From positions 2,607,622-2,671,621 of the forward strand of contig NZ_NTGB01000001.1 of assembly GCF_003072505.1 (NCBI RefSeq): 64,000 nucleotides of DNA, given 5' to 3'. This stretch comes from Polynucleobacter rarus. GTDB taxonomy: Bacteria > Pseudomonadota > Gammaproteobacteria > Burkholderiales > Burkholderiaceae. The notes below the pieces were generated by a model. The model searched no databases and was not told the origin of the DNA. It saw only the letters and a list, made by a program, of their open reading frames with translations. A program made the position numbers and the translations under genes. Positions 57,785-64,000 of this stretch are shown one piece after another (position 1 is the first letter of the stretch; every line of letters starts with the position of its first letter).

Positions 57785-58470
57785 CTAATACAGTGACAAA
57801 AGTTTTAGTAATTGAAGATGACGCCGATATTCGGGGGCTGATTATCAAAGTGATTAAAGGTATGGATTTGATAGCCTTGGAGGCCCAGACAATTAATGAT
57901 GGCACTCAAATAGCCGCCAAAGAGAAGCCCGACTTAATTATTTTGGACCTAGGTTTGCCTGATGGCGACGGTATTGCTTTTATTAATAACTATCGTAGTT
58001 GGTCTACCAATCCCGTCCTCGTTCTCTCAGCCAGAGTTCAAGAGCATGAGAAGGTAAAGGCACTTGATGCAGGCGCCGACGATTACCTTACCAAGCCGTT
58101 TGGTACCGCAGAGCTGATGGCAAGAATGCGTGTGCTACTAAGACGCTTGTCACAATCAGATACCAACACGCCAACCTTTAGCTTTGGTGATGTGAAGATT
58201 GATCTCAGTCTTCGTAAGGTTACTAAAGTTGATGAAGAAATTCATTTAAGCCCTATTGAGTATCAATTACTAAACATCTTGCTAACAAATAGCGGCAAGG
58301 TAGTGACACATCGTCAGTTACTAAAAGAAGTATGGGGCGGTCAACATACTGAAGATAACCACTACCTACGAATTTATATGGGTCACCTCCGCCAAAAGTT
58401 AGAGGATGACCCAACTCAACCGAAGTTTTTATTAACCGAAACAGGCGTTGGATACCGCCTAGACATATAA
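57781..58470 (+). CDS. KdpE-like OmpR-family response regulator
   Basis: A 229-residue regulator with the receiver (phospho-acceptor Asp56 in LIILDLGLPDGDG) and a C-terminal OmpR-type winged helix (HLSPIEYQLLNILLTNSGKVVTHRQLL, RIYMGHLRQKLEDDP). It is coupled to the kinase gene by an ATGA overlap and ends 18 bp before the transporter gene, so it probably controls that gene. Confidence 0.93.
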   Translation: MTNTVTKVLVIEDDADIRGLIIKVIKGMDLIALEAQTINDGTQIAAKEKPDLIILDLGLPDGDGIAFINNYRSWSTNPVLVLSARVQEHEKVKALDAGADDYLTKPFGTAELMARMRVLLRRLSQSDTNTPTFSFGDVKIDLSLRKVTKVDEEIHLSPIEYQLLNILLTNSGKVVTHRQLLKEVWGGQHTEDNHYLRIYMGHLRQKLEDDPTQPKFLLTETGVGYRLDI

Positions 58471-58488
58471 CCAAGAAACGCAGAGGTC

Positions 58489-60447
58489 ATGATGGAAAAG
58501 ATTATTAATTTTTTTAGAGGCAAAGCCTTAGATCCGATGGATCCAAAGACTCGCCATGCAATCTCAATTATTCCTTTACTGGCATGGGTGGGATTAGGAG
58601 CAGACGGACTGTCATCCTCTTGCTATGGTCCAGAGGAGGCATTCTTGGCTTTGGGCGCTAATCATAATTTAGCGCTGTTCTTGGCGATGGCTACTGCTGT
58701 AACCGTTTTTATTATTGCACTTGGCTACAACCAAATTATTGAACTCTTTCCTACTGGGGGTGGTGGATATAAAGTTGCTACAGCATTACTTGGTTCTAAA
58801 GCGGGCTTAATTTCTGGATCAGCTCTATTGGTTGACTATGTATTAACGATTGCTATTTCTCTTGCAAGCGGAGTTGATGCGGCATTTAGTTTGGTGCCGC
58901 CAGAGTATCAAGACTATAAATTGATCATTGAATTGGGCTTAGTAGTGTTCATGATCTTTTTGAACTTTAGAGGCATTAAAGAGTCAATCTTGATTTTGTT
59001 GCCAATCTTTTTAGGTTTTTGTATTACCCATGCCATTCTGATCGCTTACGGTATTGGTATTCATGCGCCTGAGCTTGGCAATCTATTTCCTAATGCGATC
59101 TCCGAAGCTAATGCACTGGGCTCTAATTTAGGTTGGATTATGGTTGCATCCTTATTCTTAAAAGCCTACTCATTAGGTGGCGGTACCTATACAGGCTTAG
59201 AGGCAGTATCTAATAATGTGAACACACTAGCTGAGCCAAAAGTACCTCATGGAAAAAGAACCATGTGGTACCTAGCATTTTCTTTGGCAATTACTGCTGG
59301 CGGCATCATTTTGTTGTACATGCTTTGGGGGTCACAGAAAGTAGATGGACAAACTCTCAACGCAACAGCATTTGGCGCAATTATTAATCACCTTAATCCA
59401 AATGGCGGCGGTGTTAACGATATTGCTTTAGCTGTTGTTCTCTTGCTTGAGGCTGGCTTATTATTCGTTGCCGCTCAGGCGGGATTCTTAGATGGCCCAA
59501 CAGTGCTCTCTAATATGGCCACTGACTATTGGGTACCAAGACAGTTTCGCGAGCTATCAAGCCGCTTGGTAAGGCAGAATGGTATCTTGGTCATGGGCAT
59601 TGCCGCATTTTTGATTTTGATTTTTACAGGTGGTTCAGTAGCTACATTAGTAGTGCTTTACAGTATTAATGTGTTCTTAACATTTAGCTTGTCCTTGTTT
59701 GGTATGTCAGTTTATTGGGTGAAGCACAGTAAAGATGCTGGCTGGATTAGACACTTCTTATTAAGTGCATTGGGATTTGTGGTGACAGCTTCTATTCTTG
59801 CTATCACCATCAGTGAAAAGCTATTTGAAGGTGGCTGGTTAACCATCCTTGTCACTTCGGTAGTGGTAGTTCTCTGCCTCTTGACGAGAAAGCACTACGA
59901 GAACTTTAGGGTTCAATTATCAAAAGCAGATGAAGCCTTTCCAGACCTACCAGCAGGAAATTCTGTAACACCACTGCAGATAGATAAATCAATGCCTGCC
60001 GCTATCGTGTTGGTTAGTCGTCATCGTGGCGCTAGTATGCATGCTTTGATGTGGGCGATGAGATTATTTCCTCACTATAAGAATTATGTATTCGTTGCAG
60101 TGGGTGAAGTAGATGCTACCAGCTTTGAAGGCCATCAAAAAATGGAAGAACTCAAAGAGAAGATGGAAAAGTCGATGTCTTACTATGTTGATTTCTGTCA
60201 TCAACATGGATTGGCCGCAACTTCAAAAATTGGATTTGGTACCGACCCAATCAAAGAGTTTATGAAGCTCACAGACGAGGCTTATGTGGAATTTCCAAAC
60301 GAGAGCGTTTGCTTCTCTAGTAAGCTACTCTTGGCTAAAGCAAACTTCTTTACTAAATTCTTGCATAACCAGACTCCATTAGAGATTCAAGAGCGTTTGC
60401 ACTTTAGCGGCCGTCAAATGATCCTATTACCAATGCGGGTAGGTTAA
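58489..60447 (+). CDS. APC-superfamily potassium transporter, KimA-like
   Basis: A 652-residue transporter with about twelve helices and a soluble C-terminal domain of some 170 residues. The APC core shows GADGLSSSCYGPEEAFLALG and the glycine-rich GGGGYKVATALLG with DYVLTIAISLASG, close to KimA (YdaO), a high-affinity K+/H+ symporter. The KdpD/KdpE-type genes immediately upstream support potassium uptake. No kdpFABC genes are seen in the window. Confidence 0.82.
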   Translation: MMEKIINFFRGKALDPMDPKTRHAISIIPLLAWVGLGADGLSSSCYGPEEAFLALGANHNLALFLAMATAVTVFIIALGYNQIIELFPTGGGGYKVATALLGSKAGLISGSALLVDYVLTIAISLASGVDAAFSLVPPEYQDYKLIIELGLVVFMIFLNFRGIKESILILLPIFLGFCITHAILIAYGIGIHAPELGNLFPNAISEANALGSNLGWIMVASLFLKAYSLGGGTYTGLEAVSNNVNTLAEPKVPHGKRTMWYLAFSLAITAGGIILLYMLWGSQKVDGQTLNATAFGAIINHLNPNGGGVNDIALAVVLLLEAGLLFVAAQAGFLDGPTVLSNMATDYWVPRQFRELSSRLVRQNGILVMGIAAFLILIFTGGSVATLVVLYSINVFLTFSLSLFGMSVYWVKHSKDAGWIRHFLLSALGFVVTASILAITISEKLFEGGWLTILVTSVVVVLCLLTRKHYENFRVQLSKADEAFPDLPAGNSVTPLQIDKSMPAAIVLVSRHRGASMHALMWAMRLFPHYKNYVFVAVGEVDATSFEGHQKMEELKEKMEKSMSYYVDFCHQHGLAATSKIGFGTDPIKEFMKLTDEAYVEFPNESVCFSSKLLLAKANFFTKFLHNQTPLEIQERLHFSGRQMILLPMRVG

Positions 60448-60465
60448 GAAAAATTAATGAAAGTT

Positions 60466-60585
60466 AAAACCATCCTTCGGGGTGGTGTTATTTTGTCCTT
60501 TAAAAGGACACTTCATGTATGGGGTTCACCGACCACAACAAGGACATCACATCCTTGTGTCAGTCAAATCCCTATCACACTACCA
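60466..60585 (+). repeat. Terminator relic, palindrome and displaced tRNA-Phe fragment 8
   Basis: AAACCATCC-TTCG-GGGTGGTGTT (60467-60490) is a variant of the tRNA terminator. An exact GTCCTTTAAAAGGAC palindrome follows (60495-60509), then AGGACATCACATCCTTGTGT and CAGTCAAATCC...CTACCA (60541-60585), a heavily mutated anticodon-to-CCA fragment. Here the order is terminator, palindrome, tRNA fragment. Confidence 0.75.
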
Positions 60586-60627
60586 AACCTATTCCTTCAA
60601 GTTTGCAAAATTTAGTAATGATTAGAC

Positions 60628-60948
60628 TTAAATTAGGGCTTCAATCCCTTTATTTTTTAATATAGAAAGCAGTTTAAGTGAAGGACCGCTTGGTTTCTTT
60701 TCGCCAGTTTCCCACTTTTGTATTGTAGACGTGCTTGTATTTAGAACAGCCGCAAAAACAGCTTGGCTAAGGCGTTCTTTTGTTCTTAATTGTTTGATGA
60801 CTTTAGGTTGAAAAGCTTTCACTTCTAAACTCTTTAATGCATCAAATTCAGCCATTTGTTTTTTATTGATTACTCCACTTTTTTTGAGATCAGCAAAGGT
60901 TTCCTGCATTTCTTCAATGATGCGGCTATTCTTTTTAAGTGTGGTCAT
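60628..60948 (-). CDS. HigA-type antitoxin, Xre helix-turn-helix (second type)
   Basis: A 106-residue antitoxin with HTH at about residues 55-95 (LRTKERLSQAVFAAVLNTSTSTIQKWETGEKKPSG), typical of antitoxins paired with RelE/HigB toxins. It follows the toxin gene with a 14-bp overlap. Its first 30 residues (MTTLKKNSRIIEEMQETF) resemble the N-terminus of the chimeric pseudogene at 50704-51105. Confidence 0.9.
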   Translation of the reverse strand: MTTLKKNSRIIEEMQETFADLKKSGVINKKQMAEFDALKSLEVKAFQPKVIKQLRTKERLSQAVFAAVLNTSTSTIQKWETGEKKPSGPSLKLLSILKNKGIEALI

Positions 60949-61321
60949 GATTTACCTCTATTAGTGATTTCTCTAGAATTAACTTATTAATTTCATTGCT
61001 TGATAGACCAAGCAATACTTCAGCAATCTTTTGTAAATTCGCAAGTTCAACATCGTTGATATTAGCTCGTTCGTTTTTTGTAAAGGCAAAAATAAAAAAC
61101 CAATGTTCACTGAGCTTGGTTGCAACGATCGTTCTGGCGCCGCGACTCTTTCCCCTATTACCAATAGCTACTCGTTTCTTATAAACATTACCGCCTAAGT
61201 CAGCTTCATATAGCCCCTTTTCTATTTCCTTAACCGCTACTAGCAAGTCCGTATCAGAAAGATCCGACTTGTTAAACCACTTAGAAAAAGCTTTTGTTTT
61301 GAAGATACGTTTTTTTGCCAT
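60935..61321 (-). CDS. RelE/HigB-type toxin (second type)
   Basis: A 128-residue toxin of the RelE/ParE superfamily (YgjN-like), with the pattern FKTKAFSKWFNKSDLSDTDLL, VYKKRVAIGNRGKSRGARTIV and WFFIFAFTKNERANI. The basic RGKSRGAR loop and the F-x-KNERANI strand are diagnostic. It is expected to cleave mRNA at the ribosome and be neutralised by the adjacent antitoxin. Confidence 0.92.
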   Translation of the reverse strand: MAKKRIFKTKAFSKWFNKSDLSDTDLLVAVKEIEKGLYEADLGGNVYKKRVAIGNRGKSRGARTIVATKLSEHWFFIFAFTKNERANINDVELANLQKIAEVLLGLSSNEINKLILEKSLIEVNHDHT

Positions 61322-61673
61322 GTTCGTAATATAGCACTAAGTGGTATAGATATCAACCGCTTAATTAATGCTGATTTAATGTCCTTTTAAAGGACAGGTC
61401 TTCATTGTGGCGCCTCAATAATTATATTAACTTATAGTTCGACTCCTATTAATGAAACAAGCTCATTTCTTTATTTGATTGTAGTAACTAAACCAATTTG
61501 TAATCCTTGTGTAAGTCAAATCCCACTATCCCACCACGAAGTTATGTAATCCCTGCGTTGGTCAAAATAACTAAACCAAATCAATGCCATAGAATCACCT
61601 ATCCAAGCAGTGCGCACAAAGTTTCGATATGGTGGGGTTACCTTGGCATCTTTGAAGCGATGTCGAGTCTAGC
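61322..61673. other. Gene-free stretch with palindrome and two tRNA scraps
   Basis: It holds the reversed palindrome GTCCTTTTAAAGGAC (61381-61395), a mutated tRNA piece AATCCTTGTGTAAGTCAAAT...CCCACCA (61502-61536) and a shorter scrap AATCCCTGCGTTGGTCAAA (61549-61567). The toxin promoter must lie near 61322-61380. No gene is credible. Confidence 0.6.
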
Positions 61674-61750
61674 AAGGGAGTTGAAAATCCTTGTGTCGGT
61701 GGTTCAAATACGCTCTGAGCAACCAAACCACCTTCGGGTGGTTTTTTTTA
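61674..61750 (+). repeat. Displaced tRNA-Phe 3' fragment 9 plus terminator
   Basis: AAGGGAGTTGAAAATCCTTG continues into TGTCGGTGGTTCAAATACGC and ends AACCA (61725); the anticodon region is intact but the T arm and acceptor are mutated. The exact AAACCACC-TTCG-GGTGGTTT hairpin and T run follow at 61725-61750. It is the left boundary of the second MazEF block. Confidence 0.85.
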
Positions 61751-61835
61751 TTAACCCTAGTAACATTAAATTTAAAAATAAATGGTGAACGATAGTTATC
61801 TTTACTTCAAAATCTTCAACTAGGAAGTACTAATG

Positions 61836-61872
61836 TTGACATTTCTCATTCGAGTATATACAATGTAGAAAC
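61836..61872 (+). promoter_or_regulatory. Sigma-70 promoter of MazEF copy 2
   Basis: TTGACA (61836-61841) and TACAAT (61859-61864) with exactly 17 bp between them, in a context otherwise matching the copy at 46789. The -35 box here is the consensus sequence. Confidence 0.8.
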
Positions 61873-61884
61873 ATGGGGGATAAA

Positions 61885-62127
61885 ATGCAAGCAATCATCA
61901 AAAAGTGGGGCAACAGCCCGGCATTAAGAATTTCAGGTTCTATCATGGAGATGGCAAATCTAAAATTGGAACAGGCGGTTAATATAAATGTGCTGAAAGG
62001 TAAAATTATCATTGAACCTATTTCGCCTAAACAACCTAGCCTTGAGGAAATGTTAGCTGGTATTACTCAAAGCAACCTCCATGCAGAAGAAAATTTTGGT
62101 CCTGCAGTTGGAAAGGAAATTTTATAG
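61885..62127 (+). CDS. mazE: MazE-family antitoxin, copy 2
   Basis: 80 residues, differing from the first copy only at two positions (Gly for Ser and Leu for Met). An in-frame ATG at 61873 exists, but the first copy has a stop codon in that position and the common ATG at 61885 gives the same protein, so that start is used. It overlaps the toxin start by one base. Confidence 0.95.
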   Translation: MQAIIKKWGNSPALRISGSIMEMANLKLEQAVNINVLKGKIIIEPISPKQPSLEEMLAGITQSNLHAEENFGPAVGKEIL

Positions 62128-62468
62128 TGCCTAAAAATTACGTTCCAGATGCAGGCGATGTGGTGTGGCTAGAATTTGATCCTCAAGCAGGACGAGAGCA
62201 AGCTGGCCATCGACCCGCTTTGGTCTTAAGTCCCGCAATTTACAATGATAAAGTGAGTTTGGCAATCTGTTGTCCGTTATCAACAAAAGTAAAAGGATAT
62301 CCATTTGAGGTTGAAATAGAAATGGGTAAAACAACGAGTGTAGTTTTATCTGATCAGGTTAAATCTTTAGATTGGCGAGAACGTAAAGCAAAATTCAAAT
62401 CTAAAATAACACCCGCTCAACTGAATAAAGTACGTCAAAACATAAAAGTGTTGCTTTCTATCGAGTAG
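62127..62468 (+). CDS. mazF: MazF-family endoribonuclease toxin, copy 2
   Basis: 113 residues, identical to the first copy except Asn for Lys in QLNKVRQNI near the C-terminus. It has the same GTG start, overlap and downstream palindromic tRNA site. A high nucleotide identity with copy 1, with mostly silent differences, indicates a recent duplication or two insertions of the same cassette. Confidence 0.95.
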   Translation: MPKNYVPDAGDVVWLEFDPQAGREQAGHRPALVLSPAIYNDKVSLAICCPLSTKVKGYPFEVEIEMGKTTSVVLSDQVKSLDWRERKAKFKSKITPAQLNKVRQNIKVLLSIE

Positions 62469-62470
62469 CT

Positions 62471-62523
62471 GACACAAGGATTGAAAATCCTTGTGTCGGT
62501 GGTTCGATTCCGCCCCGGGCCAC
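62471..62523 (+). repeat. Displaced tRNA-Phe 3' fragment 10 with extended palindrome
   Basis: The same perfect inverted repeat as after MazEF copy 1 (GACACAAGGATT - GAA - AATCCTTGTGTC, 62471-62497), continuing with exact tRNA sequence to GGGCCAC (62523). CCA is broken, and no terminator of the usual type follows. It is the last clear tRNA fragment in the window. Confidence 0.92.
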
Positions 62524-62919
62524 TATTAAGTGGTTATTCAACAACTCCACTTTGGCACATTTGATGCCGTTTGGGTGGGAGCGTCCATCCCATTGGTATA
62601 AAGTGTAAAGTATGTCTCAGGTCATACACTCAAAATATTAGAGGTGGTCCAAAGAATATCTAGTGTTGGTCGCGGTCTGGCACTATTTCCTTTAGATATT
62701 CACATATTAAATCGTCCTTTTAAAGGACAGCTATGAACGAGGGGATTTGTCATCCTTGTGTTGGTCAAGTGTTGATTTAAGCGATACTCATCTATGGTTG
62801 GCACTCCTAATGTCGTTTAAAACGAAATTTTTAATGCTCGATGAGGGTAATCACTAATGTATACTTCTAAAAAAGTTGTATTCTAAGATCAGCCTAAAAA
62901 TAGTATGAAGGAGACTTCT
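62524..62919. other. Gene-free stretch with composite palindrome unit, copy 2
   Basis: It contains the 23-bp repeat TGTAAAGTATGTCTCAGGTC plus ATA (62604-62626), the reversed palindrome GTCCTTTTAAAGGAC (62714-62728), a tRNA scrap CATCCTTGTGTTGGTC (62751), then GATTTAAGCGATACTCATCTA and GTCGTTTAAAACGAA (62812-62826). The last three and the palindrome match the order at 56134-56236. The promoter of the molybdoenzyme gene should lie in 62830-62905. Confidence 0.65.
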
Positions 62920-64000
62920 ATGAATTCAGAAAACTTTTCCAATAGACGCAAAGTCATTGCAACGGCATTGGCTGGTGGAGCCAGTTCTTTATTGCCATCC
63001 TGGGTCTTGGGGGTAGAAAGAACTAATTTGCCCCTTGCCTATGGCGAGCGTGAACTCATGGCCTTTCCAGAAAAGAAGCCGATGATTGTGCTGACTTCTA
63101 GACCGCCGCAATTAGAAACTCCATTTAAGTATTTCGACAATCATCTAATTACGCCAAACGATGAATTCTTTGTGCGCTATCACATGGCCGGGATTCCAAC
63201 ATCCATTGACCCTAATACTTATAGATTAAAAGTGGGTGGCAATGTAGAAAAGCCTTTAGAGATTTCTCTAGAGTCTTTAAAGAAAAACTTTCCATCTCAA
63301 CGCATTGTTGCTGTTAATCAATGCTCTGGTAATAGTCGTGGCTTGTTTGAGCCTAGAGTGAATGGTGGGCAACTTGGTAATGGCGCGATGGGTAATGCCG
63401 CTTGGGTTGGTGTTGCCTTAAAGGATATTTTGAAGGCGGCCAATCCTAGTCGCGGCGCCAAGCAAGTGACCTTTGATGGCTTAGATCAACCAGTATTGCC
63501 AAGTGATTCTGATTTTGTAAAAGGTTTGGATATTGACCACGCGATGGATGGCAATGTCATGGTTGCCTATCAAATGAATGGAACAGATATTCCTTTCTTA
63601 AATGGTTATCCAATCAAGTTAATTGTTCCCGGCTATTACGGCACTTACTGGGTTAAGCATCTTAGTGAAATTAAAGTGGTTGATGATGTATACAACGGTT
63701 ATTGGATGAATCCTGCTTATCGCATTCCCGATAACGATTGTAATTGCGTTGATCCTGGAACGGCCCCTTCTAAAACGATTCCAATTAATCAATTTACGAT
63801 TCGCTCATTCATTACTAACTTTACCGACAACAGCATCGTGACGGTTGGAAAGCCTGTACAAGCCCGAGGCATTGCCTTTGATGCTGGCTATGGAATAAAG
63901 AGTGTTTTGTTCTCGCAGGACAATGGACAAAATTGGACAGAGGCAAGATTAGGCCAAGATTTGGGTCGCTTCTCATTTAGAGAGTGGCGCATTGAATTTA
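62920..64000 (+). CDS. SorA-type molybdopterin oxidoreductase (sulfite dehydrogenase-like), partial
   Basis: Open from the ATG at 62920 (ribosome site AAGGAGA) to the window edge, 360 residues. A twin-arginine signal (NRRKVIATALAGGASSLL) exports the folded enzyme. The molybdenum-ligating cysteine is probably Cys135 in VNQCSGNSRGLFEPRV, followed by GGQLGNGAMGNAAW, close to the SorA subunit of sulfite:cytochrome c oxidoreductase. The dimerisation domain starts near residue 280. Its cytochrome partner, if any, would lie beyond the edge. Sulfite as substrate is inferred from the family. Confidence 0.88.
   Translation, partial: MNSENFSNRRKVIATALAGGASSLLPSWVLGVERTNLPLAYGERELMAFPEKKPMIVLTSRPPQLETPFKYFDNHLITPNDEFFVRYHMAGIPTSIDPNTYRLKVGGNVEKPLEISLESLKKNFPSQRIVAVNQCSGNSRGLFEPRVNGGQLGNGAMGNAAWVGVALKDILKAANPSRGAKQVTFDGLDQPVLPSDSDFVKGLDIDHAMDGNVMVAYQMNGTDIPFLNGYPIKLIVPGYYGTYWVKHLSEIKVVDDVYNGYWMNPAYRIPDNDCNCVDPGTAPSKTIPINQFTIRSFITNFTDNSIVTVGKPVQARGIAFDAGYGIKSVLFSQDNGQNWTEARLGQDLGRFSFREWRIEF

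Noticed and set aside
61507-61788. Plus-strand open frame of 93 codons across tRNA fragment 9
   Set aside because: It spans tRNA scraps and a terminator hairpin, so it is not a plausible gene.
45004-62523. Displaced tRNA-Phe fragments as additional tRNA genes
   Set aside because: All lack the 5' acceptor strand and D arm, and most have mutated T arms; only 43895-43970 folds as a full tRNA.
45004-62523. A CRISPR-like array, because of the repeated units
   Set aside because: Spacing between repeats is hundreds to thousands of bases, the spaces contain genes, and no cas genes are present.

Overview
The window reads as a chromosomal segment of a low-GC betaproteobacterium of the order Burkholderiales. 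A Polynucleobacter-like Burkholderiaceae fits best; this is inferred from gene order and protein character, not from a search. Supporting signs are the order atp - parB - parA - rsmG - mnmG on one side of dnaA and rpmH - rnpA - yidD - yidC - mnmE on the other, small Burkholderiales families (DUF3717, DUF4390), and a branched-chain-amino-acid-type ABC transporter.

Layout. Positions 1-21228 are all on the minus strand and lead away from the origin: ATP synthase genes (atpA partial, H, F, E, B, I), parB/parA, rsmG, mnmG, a TauE/SafE permease, a complete Liv-type ABC transporter, a GMC oxidoreductase, a DUF3717 protein, a SET-domain protein, gyrB, dnaN and dnaA. Two perfect 16-bp parS sites lie inside coding sequence close to parAB. 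The AT-rich stretch between dnaA and rpmH, with DnaA boxes, is the likely oriC. From 21483 plus-strand genes dominate: rpmH, rnpA, yidD, yidC, mnmE, pckG, then an M23 peptidase (-), an FAD enzyme (+), topB (-), def (+), a four-gene lipid-linked sugar locus that looks like a lipid A hexosamine decoration pathway, then fmt, htpX, rsmB, a DUF4390 gene and an NtrY/NtrX-like two-component pair, ending at a single tRNA-Phe gene (43895-43970).

The remaining 20 kb, from the tRNA to the SorA-type molybdoenzyme at the right edge, is an accessory region. Its organising feature is the 3' part of tRNA-Phe (anticodon stem-loop to CCA), repeated about ten times in all states of decay, mostly followed by a small terminator hairpin. 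These tRNA fragments cut the region into short blocks of one to three genes: HxlR regulator plus membrane protein; VOC protein; HigBA; MazEF; alpha/beta hydrolase; two unknown secreted proteins; a wrecked antitoxin plus TumE/TumA-like remnants; DUF1398; a haem protein pair; GNAT; a UDG-family protein; KdpD/KdpE plus a KimA-like potassium transporter; a second HigBA-type pair; and a second, nearly identical MazEF. Several blocks end so tightly that the gene's stop codon touches the tRNA fragment. No integrase or transposase is visible. A separate 15-bp odd palindrome (GTCCTTTAAAAGGAC) recurs only here. The whole looks like a cassette array built by repeated site-specific insertion at one tRNA gene by a recombinase encoded elsewhere, and stabilised by toxin-antitoxin modules. 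This is the most unusual content of the window.

All comparisons were made by eye; percent identities, GC values and database family assignments were not computed.
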